The notes beneath the pieces are model-generated. The model did not search any database, was not told the DNA's origin, and saw nothing but the letters and a program-made list of their open reading frames with translations. A stretch of DNA of 64,000 nucleotides, from assembly GCA_013396655.1 (NCBI GenBank), contig WBMV01005158.1, positions 311 to 64,310 of the forward strand, written 5' to 3'. Positions 14,801 to 28,700 of this stretch are shown here, piece by piece. Source of the DNA: Campylorhamphus procurvoides. Lineage: Eukaryota > Chordata > Aves > Passeriformes > Dendrocolaptidae. A program made the translations under genes and the position numbers. The stretch's first letter is position 1, and each line of letters starts with the position of its first letter.

Positions 14801-15579
14801 TAATCCCACTGCACTGCCTTCAGGTGGTCTCAGGGAAGTGAATGAACTTGCATTTTGATTTCCTTAAGTTCTGTTTACTTGAAGTTCTACCTTTTTTTTT
14901 TCTACTCTGTTCTCCCTGTTTTCTATTTCTAACAAGATACTAAACGTTGCATGTGATTCTGATTTAGATTCTTCTCCAACACTGACAGATTTATATGAGA
15001 CTCTTTCCTGGGGTGTGTTACTGGTAATGGCCATGCTGGTAGGGTATAAGAGAAGGCTGAGCAAACACTTTGCTCTCCTATATTTTCCTTGAGATTTCAG
15101 TGCTCTTTATAATCCAAATAGGTCTTCAGACTCTTGCTACATATTTGTTGGAGCTCCATGTATTTTGCAGGGAACAGATAGAGCTTTGCTTTCCTAGAGA
15201 GTTGGATGAACCAGTGGTTCATTTGTGGTTGCCTGATTTGCTACAGGTGCCCTGCAAGTCCTTTCCAACCAAATGCATTTGTAGCCATGAATGGGGAGAG
15301 GAAGGAGCTTCCCATAATCCAAGCTGTATCAGGCTTTTCACCATGGAAAGCCCACTTTAAATCCCTCCCTCTAGAGTGAATTTTTGCTGTCAGTAAAACT
15401 AATGCTCACTGGGCAGTAGGTTTGTAGAAGGACGAATGAATTACATCTTGAGTCTTCCAAGAACTGTCTGGACTCTAATCTGCATCATTCTGGCTTTGCA
15501 GACTCCCCCAGTACCTGACAGTGATGGTGGTGGTAACAAACTGCCTCAAAATAGACTAAATACAATATGGTAAGAGATC

Positions 15580-15585
15580 TTTATT
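15580..15585 (-). terminator. Distal polyadenylation signal of EFEMP1
   Basis: The minus strand reads AATAAA here, about 1.05 kb past the stop codon. Cleavage would fall roughly at 15555-15570. This 3' UTR length fits the gene. Confidence 0.6.
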
Positions 15586-16121
15586 TAAAAATTTTGTACA
15601 TCAAAGGATTAACTGCTACATTTTTTAAACAAGAAATAAGATTTTACATATTACAAAAGATGTAATTAGTTCTTGAATTAGAAATAAATTTTATGAACAC
15701 TGTACATGATACATCTGAGTTGTAAGGGCAGAAACAGGACCGAGTGCCTGAAAGTGATATAACTTAATAAGAAAATGCACTCAATTCTTAGTATACAACA
15801 TAATAGTTCTGGAAAAATAGCATGTTAACTTCTGTCTGAAAATGCTGCATCCCTCTAACCAGTAACTACCAACAGTGTTCTCATGGACATTTGTGCCCTG
15901 CCTAGTGAATTTTCCATTTGGAGTTTCTTTCTTTGTTGGAGGAATTTTCTCTCTAAGGTCTATTTTTCTTGGAGAGAGCAGAGTGTTATTCCATGGCATG
16001 GTTAACACAATCTGCATATAAAAACCTGATGCAAAGCATTTCTCACAATGTGACTTCACCTCCAACCCAGGTTAGACAAACGAACTGTGATAGCACATAA
16101 ATGTCTACAGAAATAGATTTT

Positions 16122-16127
16122 TTTATT
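16122..16127 (-). terminator. Possible proximal polyadenylation signal of EFEMP1
   Basis: A second AATAAA on the minus strand, about 0.5 kb after the stop codon, could give a shorter 3' UTR. The sequence alone does not show whether it is used. Confidence 0.35.
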
Positions 16128-16630
16128 GACTGTTACCTTTTGTTACAAAGAAGTTAAGAAGAAGAAATATATTTCGGCTTATCTGATAACCGTTACTTTG
16201 TGTATCATTCAGACTACATAATTTTTTTCTTTTTTGAGATTCAGTGTAGCTGCATTAGAATTTAAAATAAAAAACAACATAGAAGATCACTTTTAAATTG
16301 CATGACCTATTTGGCCAGGAAGGCAGTGTGAGGTTTTACAGGATACTATGAACATACAGTTCTTGAACAAAAGCGTAGTATGTATCTAGTCCAAGGAAGG
16401 TAATAAAAAAGGCTTTAAATCTTTATACAGAAAGTGACAATGCCCATGTTATACTATGGAACACATCTACTAATTGGGAATTACAGGTGTAATGTGTGAA
16501 TAAAAGATACCAACTTCCTAAACAAGTTTTTCCTTTTAAAAAAAGAGAGCAAACTCTATAAATAACGCGGTAAGTGCTTTCTCTCTGCGGCTGCTCTTTG
16601 GCTGCGCGGGGTGCGGGCGGGGCTGCCGCC

Positions 16631-16789
16631 CTAGAAGGCGTAGGGCCCCACGATGATGGTTAGCCGCAGCACCGAGCTCGTGCGGTAGTTGAGGCTGTTC
16701 ACTGTCAGCATCTCCAGGTCCACGATGTGCTCTCGCGGGCCCGACAGCGACTTCACCAGCACCAGCATGGCGCTCACGGCGCTGGTTTG
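16631..16789 (-). CDS. EFEMP1: EFEMP1 last coding exon: end of the fibulin C-terminal domain
   Basis: A 159-bp coding segment for residues 399-450, starting [20 protein letters not shown] and ending TIIVGPYAF, followed by TAG at 16631-16633. Compared with the human end (as recalled), one residue is missing and several are substituted in the NSLNYRTSS stretch. The final residue is Phe, as in mammals. The acceptor is gttgcag. Confidence 0.96.
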   Translation of the reverse strand, partial: QTSAVSAMLVLVKSLSGPREHIVDLEMLTVNSLNYRTSSVLRLTIIVGPYAF

Positions 16790-19700
16790 CTGCAACACAC
16801 ACAGGTCACTCACTCAGAGCCCTCCCCGCTGCGGTGTGACACTGAGGGGTTACAGTGTTCTTGGAATGCTCAGCAATGGCCCTGACTAATCTCACACCCA
16901 GCTCTGCTGCAGGGACAGCTTCACCTGCCCGCGGCTCAGGGGGGATCAACTGTGCTGCAGAACCTGCAGCTAATCTGTCCCAGGATGGTCTTTGTGTTTA
17001 TCCCATCTATCAGCTTTGAAATACAGAGAGCATAAGAAAAATAAGAGGCTTAATGTGTTTAGCAGTGATGTAGCTGAGGGAAGCTCAGTCCTCTCATACT
17101 CCAGAAGTCGTGCTCTCCTTGTAAACGCTGGGAATTTTTGCAACTGGGCTGTGCCTGTTGCCACCCCCACCTTGTACTGCTCCAAAGCTCTTTTCCCAGT
17201 CTGGGATTGTGCTCCTGGGGAAAACTGATGGGCCTTGTCCATGGCACACTGCTGCCTTGGTAAATGGCTTTGTCATTCCCAGATGGTAATAAAAGGGAAA
17301 ACTCCATCTCTCCCTTTGCCTGCTACAAATGTTTTCTCACAGTGTCACATGAGTTGGATGTGCAGATGAATCCAATCCATCTGCTGTATCCAAACCCCAG
17401 CTCACAGTTTTACTAAAACAGTAGGAATATCTTCCAAGTAAGCCTTTGTTTACCACAGTCCCTTGGCAGGAATAAACATGTGCTTCCTTATTTAAGGCCT
17501 GTGATGTCTTGTTGGGTGCAAGAGGAGGTTGCAATTGTTACTCTAAGGGTCAGTCTGAAGGCTGAACTGGGGTCTAACCCAAGTGAGACCTGCAGTGATC
17601 TTGTTCTTATTTCAAGAAAATAACTGTTTGTATTTTGGGGGTGGTTATGGGGTTTTCATGTGTAATGAATCTAGGAAAAGCACTGGATTATATGTTGTCA
17701 GAACAAGTGAGATATGAATGAGCAGTTCCTTGTTCCTATCTTGGGCAAACATGGTGTAAATGGCAATGCCATACCCTGGTATATTTGTTGGATCAAAATA
17801 CCCTTATTCCCAGAGCTGAAGGAAAATAATTAAAACCTTACAATTAATGTTGTTCTGATAGAAGCTTTTGTCCTGATTGTTTTGCTGAGTGTAAAGCCAC
17901 ATATGAAGGAAAAAGGATTTCCCAGGAATTTGTAAATATTACAAGGGTCCAAGAAAATCAGATTTCCTCCAAAAATATCTCAAAAAGCAGATGTTCTAGA
18001 CGCATTCAGTCACATGTGTCTACTTGAATGCATGACACCAACAGGAAATACTGTTATTCCAGTGGCTTTCTGAAATAGTTGCAGCACTAAAGAAAGGCTA
18101 AGTATGTCTCAATATAAAACCATTGCAAATTGGGCTGAGCTTAGCTTGGGATGGGGCACTGACTTCTACAAAGCTATTATTTTTTTTTAAAGCTGAGAAA
18201 TGTGATGAAGGTGGTTGTACAAGGCATCTTTTGTAGGCTGCCCCTAAATCGATGTATTTGGGGCCACAGGGCCCAGGTCCCGGCACTACTCACCCTCAGG
18301 TAGAACTCGCCGTTCTCGTTGCCGGCCTTGATCCGGAATGTGTTGATGGTATTGGGGTAGATGGTGGTGGCCTGGATCTGGAAGATGTCGGAGGGCACGG
18401 TCCTGTCGGAGCGGATGCTCATGTACTTGTACACCACGGAGTAGGGCAGCTCGCGGCAGATGGCGTTGGACACGGGGCACACGCAGCGGCTGTGGCACAG
18501 GGGGTGTTACACACTGGGGCTCTGCTCTGCTCTGCTCTGGGGCGGGGGGGATCCCAAAGCAAAGAGAACTCTGCTTACTTCTCCGATGTGAGCACGTAAG
18601 GCTCCTGGCACGGGTTCCTCGGGTAGCAGCGGAACCCGCCGTGGTAGTTCCAGCAGATCTCGTCCTCCCGGCACTCGTTAGTTGTCTCACACTCGTTGAT
18701 ATCTGCAAGGCAAACTCGTTTCCATCACTGACAAACATACTCACTGTGTCTTCAAACCAACCACATCACCAGCTCAAAGCCCTCAGGTCTCTGTTCTTGT
18801 CCTGCTGTTCTGGGACCTGGCTCTAAAGGATTTGTCCATGCAGAAGGGGAATAAACTCATTTGTTGAGTGGTAAGCAAGACTGAATATTTTACTTGAGCG
18901 GAGATACACGTTCATCACATGGAATGCAACTGTAGAACTACTGTAAAGTTTCTAATTAGCAAAGAATAATTTTACAGCAGGAGGTGTCCTGAAGACAGAG
19001 GAGAAAGGTCTCAAAGAAGAATTGATTTCCTGCCTTTTGTCAGTTCTCATTTTTAATAACCTGGGTTTCATGATCTAAAATGCTTAATTAATGGCTGCAT
19101 TTTAACTAAAATAGCTCTGAAAGGAATAGTGAAAACTTGTTTATTGTGCAAAGCAGAGCTTTCTTTTTTGGCTGGGAAAAGAGCCCTGAAGGGAGGTGGG
19201 GACTGTCAGACTTGCACTGCATTAATGCTCTAGTTCCTGTCAGTGCCAGAGCCACACTGCCTACCTACACAGTCTCCTGAATTTCAGTCACAGAAAGGAT
19301 TTATTCAGATGGGATTGGGTTGATTTCTAAAAATGAGTGTTGGATCAGGTTCTGGATTGCAGAAGCAGTGGTTCTTGTACTTAATATTGTTCTGCAGTCC
19401 CCTCTGGGATGCAGCAACATTGAACACCAGCAAGGAAAACCCACAAACTTGAAAATCCTGGCATTAGGTGGCACCTGGCCAGAACACAAATTGTCTAAGC
19501 TGCTGAAGGCTTGCATTTTTTTCTTCTGTTATCAAAGCAAACATATCTCTAATTTCTCCTGTGACTGGATTTAGGAACCTCTCTAACAAGAAACAGGATA
19601 TAAAGCCATGTTTCATGTCTGTAACAAATGGCCTGATTTTATTCAGGGGTGTTTAACTCTGAAACTCAGACCAGCTACCTTGACATCCAAGTTTTGCCTA

Positions 19701-22700
19701 GGGGTTGCAAAACCTGAAACTTTTGTCCTGGGAATCTGAAGGACTTGGAGTTTGAGATGCAGGATTCAAATAAGATTAGAAGATACTTTATGACCAAATG
19801 CTTTATCAGCATATCTTCTGCTAACAAAATAATAATGCTGGCTTGAAATAAAAACATCTAGAGAGCAGGTGTTCTTAGTCTTGGCTGAACTGGTGTTAGT
19901 GAGGCAGAGTTGTGAGGGGAGGGCACTTACCTTGGCATGTTCTGCCTCCCACTACCTGGTATCCTTCAGGACACACACAGGAGAATTTTCCTGGCTCGTT
20001 GACACACTGATACTGACAGATATAACTTGAGGTTCTGCATTCATCAGTGTCTGCAGGGAGCAAGGAGCTCACAGTTACTGGCTTTAGCATGACCTTGTTA
20101 CAGAGTTAAATATAACAGCTTAAGGCTTTAAAAAAATTGTCTGGAAAGAATGCTGTAAAAAACCTGCCATGTGCTGCTTGGTGCCTCCAAGTTGCAGATG
20201 GAAAGGCAAGTTCTACCAGGGTTTTATCAATAATCCTCCAGAAGGAGAGCTTGGGGTTTGAGGAAGCAGAAGCTAAATTAGGCTTCAGAACAAGTTTGGG
20301 AAAATAACTCCTGAAAGCCTGTATACTTGCAGTATTCCAAAATGGGATTACTTTGAGGGGGGAAAACACACAGATGTGGGATTAGTTAGTAAGGCAAAAA
20401 TGTTGCCTTTGTATTTGTGCCCTGTGCTAATGGAGTAGCTCTTTGGGAAAGAGGAAAAAGGCTTTTTTTTGCCTTCTAATAATATTCAGTGTAGTCCATA
20501 CTCCTGCTTTTTTATCCTTGTGTAACCATCAGTCCCTGGTGAGAGGAGTCTGGTGTGAAACAGAATTTAACACTGAGTGCCATTAACAGGAAATTAATTT
20601 AAACCTATCAAAACTAGGGCTTGGCTCGGGAAACAGCAGAACTCCCTCCTCCTACCTCTGAGGTTTGAGCCCAGCTCTTGATTTTAGGTCAGGGATGTCC
20701 TTGGAGGCTGCATTCTTGCTGCTCCCTGTTCTGTTCAAATAGGATTAGCTTAAGCAGCTTGGCAAGGGAGCATCTGTAAGAGCTCTTCCAGCTCGTTTGG
20801 GAGGGCAGTGCTAAAGCAGAGACCTCTCTGGCTCAGAGGCTGGCAGAAAGGATATTGGGCTTTCGGGGTGAGATCGTCATGTGTCCAAAAGGGGATTAGA
20901 GGACCCCTGGGGAGGCTCTGGCAGAGGAAATAAAGTGTCGATTGTATAATCATCAGGAGACACGCTGTTTGTGTACACAGGCTTGAAAGCACCTCAAAAG
21001 CACAATTGTCACTTCCTTCAAATCAGAAATCGGAAGGTTTATTTCCAGAGGAGCCCAACAACACACTGAATTGCCCTTGTTTTTGGTTTGCATTCCTTTC
21101 CGATTCATTTAATGGTCATCAGCATCAGACCACACACAATTCCCTGAGTTTGGGAAATAAGTGCTCGGGAGCCTTATTCCTCCCAGCTGTGATCTCGAGT
21201 GCAGCAGGGTCTGGTCTTGCACTTACAGATACACATCCTGACCTGTACCTCAGTGCAGCTACTCTGGTGTGAATTAGCCACTGCTGCACCCTAAAAAGTA
21301 AGATGTCTTAAAGCTTTTGGCCCCAAACTGCACCCATAGGGTGGCTCCACTTGAATTATGTCCCTCGGTTCACAGAAAGGCTGCTGGGAAAGCAAAAACT
21401 AGACAGAAAGTTGCTCTTCCAAGACAAAAAAAAACCCCACTTACCTTCACAGTTGATTCTGTCACTGCTTAACTCAAAGCCTGGATTACACTGGCAGATG
21501 AATGAACCCAGTATGTTGTAACACTGTTGTGCACAGGGGTTATTGGCATCACATTCATTTATGTCTGAAAGGAAGAGTTGCAGATATTTATCTTGTGTGG
21601 GTGGTAATTAGGCTCAGTGGGTTAGTCCTTAGGCTGGGCCTACTGCTCAGCAGCAGCTCAGCTGCCTCTCTCAGTGGAGAGCTGCTGTCACTGGAGCAAT
21701 GTTAGAGCTATGCTTTACATTCCATGTAAAAAAGGGTATTTTTCCAGGAATGAGAGTTATTCTAACGTGTGATGAATTCTCCCAAAAATGTTTAGTGTGG
21801 CTCTTAAACTCCACATTCCAGCCTCTTTTTTCTTCAGGTATGAAATGCCAAGTTGCTATAAATAATTGATATAAGGAACACATACTGATAAGACCTCTCA
21901 GCATGCAGTGGTTAAGATTTATTTGAGCTATTTATTACTCCTAGAATTGGTTCTTTGAGATTCCATTGCAATTATACCATGAGCCTCAGAGGCCAATGGG
22001 GTTTTGCAGTGCTCTGGGGCCTGGGCCACACTGGGGGAAGGGACGTTTGTGTGCTGCGTGTTTTGAAGGGCTGCCCATCCCAGGAACACGTGTGAGGACA
22101 CTGCTATGGCAAGGGAGGCAATTTTTAATGGCAAGTTGAGAAGGTCTACTCAGCTCTGTGATCTATAACCCTTGTTTCTCACAGACTGGTGATTAACTGT
22201 TGCTCCTCTGCCATTCACTCTGTAGATTTTAGTGTGTTTTCCCTCATATTCCTCCCCTGCATGTTTTCCATTCATATTTGTTAATCAGATAAAAAGGAGA
22301 AGTTTCATTTGGAAAAAAACCTTTGAGTTCAAGGCTTTTGCAAATGCTTATAAATGTCAGCAACACTGTAATTCAGAGATACAACTGAAAACTGACACAC
22401 ATGAGGTGTTCAGAAAAATGACACCAGTGAGGAGGATATTAATTCTGTGTGATGAACCTCCTAGTCCCGAAAATGAATGATAATTGGGGAAAACCCACCA
22501 CAAAGTCTTTTTTCTTTTTCCTTTTCATTCATTTCTGGCAACAGTGCAAAGAATGCCCATCATGCCAATGCAGAAGGAATAAATATAGATATAAAATAGA
22601 TTACAGCCATAAAGAAGTTCTGACCATCTCCATTGCCAGTCTCTTATTTTCTTTAATGGCCATTCTCTCTGCACTTCAGACACAGTTACCTTTTTCTTGT

Positions 22701-25700
22701 TACTCTACTCCTAGAACAGAATCTGTGATTTCAAACTAGATGTCAGTTTTAAAGTCTTATTGTGAAGCTTCCCTGAGTGTTTTATTTCTGAGGGGAAGAT
22801 CACTGCTGAAAGGTCACTTTTGAAGACTTTTAACATTTTTTTTCTAGATATTCAAATGTGACCAGGTGCTATTTGTCGTGTACTGAGGATAATTCCACAT
22901 TCCCTTTATTGCCCATTCCAGGCTTTGCTGTGTGAATGGAATAACACGAGGAAAGCCGCTGCTAATGGGAAGTGAGGAATAGTGAAATGTAGCTCTCAAT
23001 GCCGGCTGTAAGGCCGTGTGCTGGGTGAGTCCTTACCCACGCAGGTGTGGTTGTTGGATGCCAGCTGGAAGCCGGCGTTGCACTGGCAGTAGTAGGAGCC
23101 GGGCGTGTTGACGCAGCGGTGGTGGCAGTAGGGGGGCAGCGTGCACTCGTCGATGTCTGTGCCACAGAACAGAGCAGGGTTAGACACAGAACAGGGTGTG
23201 ACACAGCCCCGCGGCCGGGGAGAGGGGGACTGCCCTTCCTCGGGGCTGCTTTAGGCAATGCTGCTGTTTCCCTGCAAGCGCCTTTGGCTAACAACTTCCC
23301 GTGCTCACTGCACATCCCAGCTGGGCTTTGTTCAGTGCTGCTTGCCTGGTTTCATTTGTGTAGGTAAAAAACTCAGTGTTTGGTGCGGCTTTTCCGCTGG
23401 GATCCCTCATGATCAGCACAGGGAGTGTGGCTTGGAGCTCATATTCCCAAAAAGTTCTGTGCAGCACTCCTAGCACACACTAAATCTTTGCAGCTCCGTC
23501 AGGAGCACTCCAGGTTTTCTGTGCAAGTCCAGGGGAATGGTGAGGAGAGAAAATTAATGGGCTTGGAAAGGAAACAGGTGGTGCTTTTGCAGGGATCCCC
23601 AGGAACTGGCTGGCTCCCCAAGGAGCTGCCATTGCTGCCTGTGCAGGATACCTTTCCAGGTACCAGCACCCGGCTGTGCATCTCAGGCAGTAAGAACCTT
23701 CCCCACGTTCTCCCTGCTTGGGAGGTGGAGCAGCTGCTTTTCCAAGTGTCAGCAGCATTCCTGGTGTGCATCAGAGCAGGGTGTTCACCTGCGAGCCACA
23801 CAGAGCCTGTAACAGCCCATTCCTTTCCCTCTCTGGGGTTTCACAGGTCTCCCTGGGTTCTGGAGTTGATGCTGTCTCTGGTTTTTTGCCTGGAATACTC
23901 TTCTGTTATTCTGTTATCGTGCCTTAGCTGGGCCTGCTGGAGCTTGGTGGAGAAATCCACGCGGTGCTCCAAACATGTACACAATGGGAGATTTCAAAGG
24001 ATCAACACGCCGACAAATCATTCCCGCACTCACTGGAACAAAGAAAGGCACTTCCCATATCCATGCCAGATCTTGAGTTTCCTACCTCCAGCTGTTTCCA
24101 CCATAGATGTGTTTAAAAAGAGGCCAAGACTTTTTTTTTAATAATGAGGAAAGTGTTTGTTTTAATATCAAGTGAAAAAATAATCTTGAGAAATTAACTC
24201 TTTGGTTGCCAAATTTGCAGTTGCTGTTTGGGGCTGAATTTAGTGGAGCATTTTGGATGGTTCTGAATGAAAAGGCTTATGCTGGAAAATTCCTGGCTGT
24301 AGGCTCAGTATCAATTGTCACTGTAACCCTTTTGTGGCAGAGAGAAACTTGGAAATGGAATAAATCAGGAGACACGGTAGATTTCCATCCTTGACTTTTA
24401 CAGGGCTAAGTGCTTAGAAATTACTGCTTAAAAATCTGATTATGCAATATAGACATTTGAGCAGTGCCTTGCTGCTTAGGCACTGCATTTATCCCCATAA
24501 ATGCTGCCAGGATCTGGCTCTGATTCAGTGGGGATTTTCCTTGTGGGATTAGACACCTCGGGTCTGAGGGCTGAGTGTCATTGGATCATTTGCACCATTT
24601 CTTCTGTTTGAAGTGATGCTGGAAAGCAGTTCATTCTCTCTGCGGTCCTACTTTTCAAAAAAGGCTAATTTGGCAACATGTGAATAAGAAAATAATAAAA
24701 AAAATCTAAAAGAAAGAAAAATTATTAGTGAATTCAGATTAAAATCAACCAATTGTTAAAAAAAGTCTTTTTCTCTTTTTTTTTTCCTCCCTCTACCTTG
24801 AAGCCAAAATAGTCTGGAAAAATTTCTTTCAAATTTGAGAAACATTTCCTCCCATATGGAGAACTTCTATCAAGATCTGGCCCCGAGAACATTTTCTGGC
24901 TGAGCTGTTATAAATTCCCCCAAGACAGGCTTTATTCTGCAATGCTGACAGCACTAACTGTTGGGATGTACTTCTAATGTAGGTCACTGTGTAATATGTA
25001 ACACAGGTGTTATTCTTGGGTTTGACCTACATAGGAGACGGGAAATGGCCCTTTCCAGACATCTTCATGTATAGATTGAGATGCAGAAATGTGTTCACAT
25101 GGAGTAAATATAAGGGTGTATCACTCCTTCATTTCTTCTGAGTTCTGTCATGTTTCCAAGGGGACTTTGTCGTGGTATTAGAAGTGCTGCTGCTTGGCAG
25201 TAATGTAGTTTACCTGCTCTAAAATAATCTAAATAAACCCCAGATATTAAAAAGCAAATATGCAAACCAGTTCCTCTACCTGCATCCCAAATTACTCATC
25301 CTACCCCTGCAGAGGGAACTGAGAAAAATCAGACACACCAGTTTGGCAGTTCAGGGCCTGGTCTGTATTTCTTAGGAAAGAGACAAAAATTTTAGGGTTT
25401 ATTTCTATAGCCCTCGGCTTGGAACCTTGAAGGAAGAGCCATGCCCAGGAATTTAACTTGGTCTAGGTGTGTACTAAAACTTCCCCACTTTCTTGGGGCC
25501 TCTTAGCAAGGCTTTTGGGAAGAGATTAAAAATTAAAATTAAAAAAATCTTTTAAACTTTCAAATGCAGGTTCTCTAACACAAAATGAGGAAAGCCTCAA
25601 GTTCTCTTGAGGACTGAACAACCCCCCCAAAACCTCAACCTCAAGCCAACCTTGTGTCTTACAAGGGTCTGTTGTGACTGTCACCTCATGATGTACACAT

Positions 25701-28700
25701 TTGACTCTTCTTTCATGGTGGTTTTCATTACCTGAGCAACCCAAGGCTGCAGTGCCCTAGAAGCAATTCCTCCATTGGAATAGTGATTAAGGAGGTGTTA
25801 AACGAGGGCTGAAGGAGCAGAGTGATGGCACTTCGGCACAGGGGCCCCAGATGGGGCTGCAAGAGCAAAGATGTGATGTTAACACTGCACTGGGGTTTCA
25901 TTTCATGCTGCACTTGCACAGGCCCCCAGGGAGCCAGTGGCTTATTTTGGTATGGGCAGTATCAGGGTGGGTTTACAGGTTGCCAGTCTCATCTCCCTGC
26001 ATTCTGAGTTTCCATCTCTTTCATGAGACTCATAAAATGCAGTCCTGGCCAGGCTGACAGGGTACGTGTGCCATAGGGCTGAGCTCTGGGAGGCTGTGCT
26101 TGTCCTGGGCTTAATGTGCTGCCATCACAGACTGGTGGCACTGGGCAAGACCCAGCACCAACAATAAACACAGTGGGAAGTGTCAGGAAAATTCAGCTTG
26201 TGGAGTTCAACTCCAAGTGCTGATTATACCTAAAAGAGTTCCTCCTTCCATGTTTTAGTGATTAATTATTGCAAGGAAGTGACTATTCCATTGCATTTGA
26301 AAGTGATACAGCTATTGGACAGTACACATACCACTTCATAATCAATGTAAAGCTTGCCACTGTAGATCATGGAAGAAAACCCCTGAATTTAGAGCAGCAC
26401 TTACCAACACACTGGTCCCCTCGTTTCTGGTAGCCTGGAGGACACTGGCAGCTGAAGGACCCTCTTAAGTTGACACATACTTGGTCAGCTCTACAGTTAT
26501 GGGTTCCAGTTGCACATTCATCTATATCTTTATAAAGAAAAAGCAAATGCAATGTTAGTCACTAAATGAATATTAACCTGTTGAAATGCTTTATGCACCT
26601 TCAGGCTTCCTGTAAGTGAAGGCAGCAAAGTTCAAATGTACTCCCGAGATGTCATCTCACCACTCACTCCGTTTGTAGGACATAAAATGTGACCAGCTTT
26701 CTGACAGCTTTGGATTCTGAGAGACTGCTCCCCTGTGTACTTTCAGATATGGTTCTTTTAAGCAGACAAATACCATTAATATTTTGTACTTATTGGCCTA
26801 AAACTTTCTGTAAACTTCTTGCAGCTTTATAATATTTTAATAATTTGACTTTGGGTTTTTTTTTTCCCCTGTGCTGGTTGGATGTTTCACATTGAATTAC
26901 TCTGGAAAATTTCAACAAATGTAGTTCAGCCCTTTCTCAGGGAGGACACGAGTTAGAAATATGTTGTTTTGCTGATACTAAAAAGACTCTGGTGATCTCT
27001 CTTGCATGGTTCTCGTGCTCCATGCTCTGGACAGGGACTTGGAACTGGGATGTGGTGGCCTTCTCATGAGGCAGAGATCTGCCTCTTGTCATTCCCATGA
27101 AAGTTCCCCTAATTCAGTCAATCTGTTCCAGCCTTTGGAAACAGTTTACATGTGTTTGTAGTTGAACAGTACAGCTGAAAATGCAAGTACTTCTCAGAGT
27201 AATTCAGGCAGCTCTTAGTTCACACTGAATGCAGGTTTATACAAGCATAAAAGCAGCATTCTCATTTTGCCTATTCATTATAACTGCTAGAGGTACTTAA
27301 TTGTAATTAAACTGCATGTGCTGACAAATGAATTGCAATTTGCTTTCTCATCTGAACATCCAGAATGTTGGAGAGCTTTTTATTGTAACATGACACAGTA
27401 CAGTGAAATGACTTTTTAATTTTGGCATCGTACACAATTTGGAGACTCTAGGCTGAATAAACAAATTCCTTAAAACTTATGATCTCTAGTTTACAAATCT
27501 CAGCTGACCTCTCTATTTGTATAGGCACTGGGGATGTTAGAACATCACCAGTGGCAGATTCTGGGTGGTGCTTTGGAAAAAATGATGGATTCTTTCTCAT
27601 AACAAATGAAAACAGTTTTGACCACAAGATTCAACAAAAAATAAACCATCAACAGTTTGAATTAATTCTCAACGTTTGCCCTTTCCCCAAATGTCCAAAT
27701 ATTTTACATACATCTCTCTCTCTGACAGGGAAAATAAAGCCCCTTTTACGTTAGGCTGGGCTCTGTGTTCCTGCCAGGGTCAGTGCTAAAGCTGCTGCCT
27801 TGGTGCAGGACTCTGAGCTCTGCTGTGCCCTGCCAGCTGCAGAGCACATTGTCAGGTGTAGAGGCTCTGAGGGAATACAGCTGGCTGCCTCCTACCCCCT
27901 GACACAGCCCCGAGTGCTGCAGCCCAAAGCAAGTCCTTGCAGGGCCCTCGCTGAGCTTTGCATGTGCTCCTAATTCCAATAAACCCCTGGGAATAAAATG
28001 GCTCCATACTTACACAGTCCCACTCCTTTTTGTTGCAGAGTGTGCTAGAACAAAGACATTTTGTTTGATCTTCGGGAACTTTATGTATGAGTAAATGTAA
28101 CATCAGTTACCTTTTAAGATGGATTAGTTAAAATGCATTGAAGAATAAGCTGCTCCAGCACAAATGATTCAGACTAGATTTGCTTGTGCACTCAGGCCCT
28201 TTGGTTGTTCCTGATGGTAAGTTCAGTTTGAAAGAGAAACAATTATTCCAAATTAGTTTGAGCCTGCTGGCTGCCTCCTCTTTTGGAAACTTTTGGAGGG
28301 TTTGATGTTCTGGCCAAAAAGATCTGGGTTTATAAGAACAATGCTTTCTTGAGACTTGTTTTAAGGAATCCTTTAGAGCTTTCCTAAGCTTCTCAGTCAG
28401 TGAGGATCCTGGACTGGGTGGTGTGTTATCTGTATGTCCTGTCTGTCTTCTCCATGCCAGCATGTGGAATATTCTTGGTGGGCTCCACAATCACTTCAGT
28501 GTTGTTACTCTGCACCATCGTGGTGGGAATTCCATTTTTAACTGTTTGGCTTTTGTTGAGGTGTGATTCCCTGGGCAAGCCAGGGATACAGATACATGGA
28601 ATTGAGCATTGGTGGGAGTTCTCTGAAAATGCAGCCCTCTCTTTTTGGTGTGGATTTACTGCACTGCCTGAGGTGGGACATGAAGGTGGGTGGGAGAGCA

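Larger units (their letters stand above)
200..15555. other. Intergenic region downstream of EFEMP1
   Basis: Mostly AT-rich unique sequence. Apart from the exon-like segment at 2727-2812 it holds homopolymer runs (C at 1834, G at 4484-4493), a GC-rich patch at about 10480-10740 and a possible old CR1/L3-like stretch at about 12630-12690. The open frames are short and carry no recognisable domain. Confidence 0.6.
15560..16630 (-). other. EFEMP1: EFEMP1 3' untranslated region
   Basis: About 1.07 kb of AT-rich sequence follows the stop codon and runs to the distal polyadenylation signal near 15580. No coding potential is evident. Its end is inferred from the signal, not from transcript data. Confidence 0.7.

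Noticed and set aside
23425..24141. 238-codon plus-strand open frame in an EFEMP1 intron
   Set aside because: No domain, no repeat pattern and no partner exons. It lies antisense within a well-defined intron.
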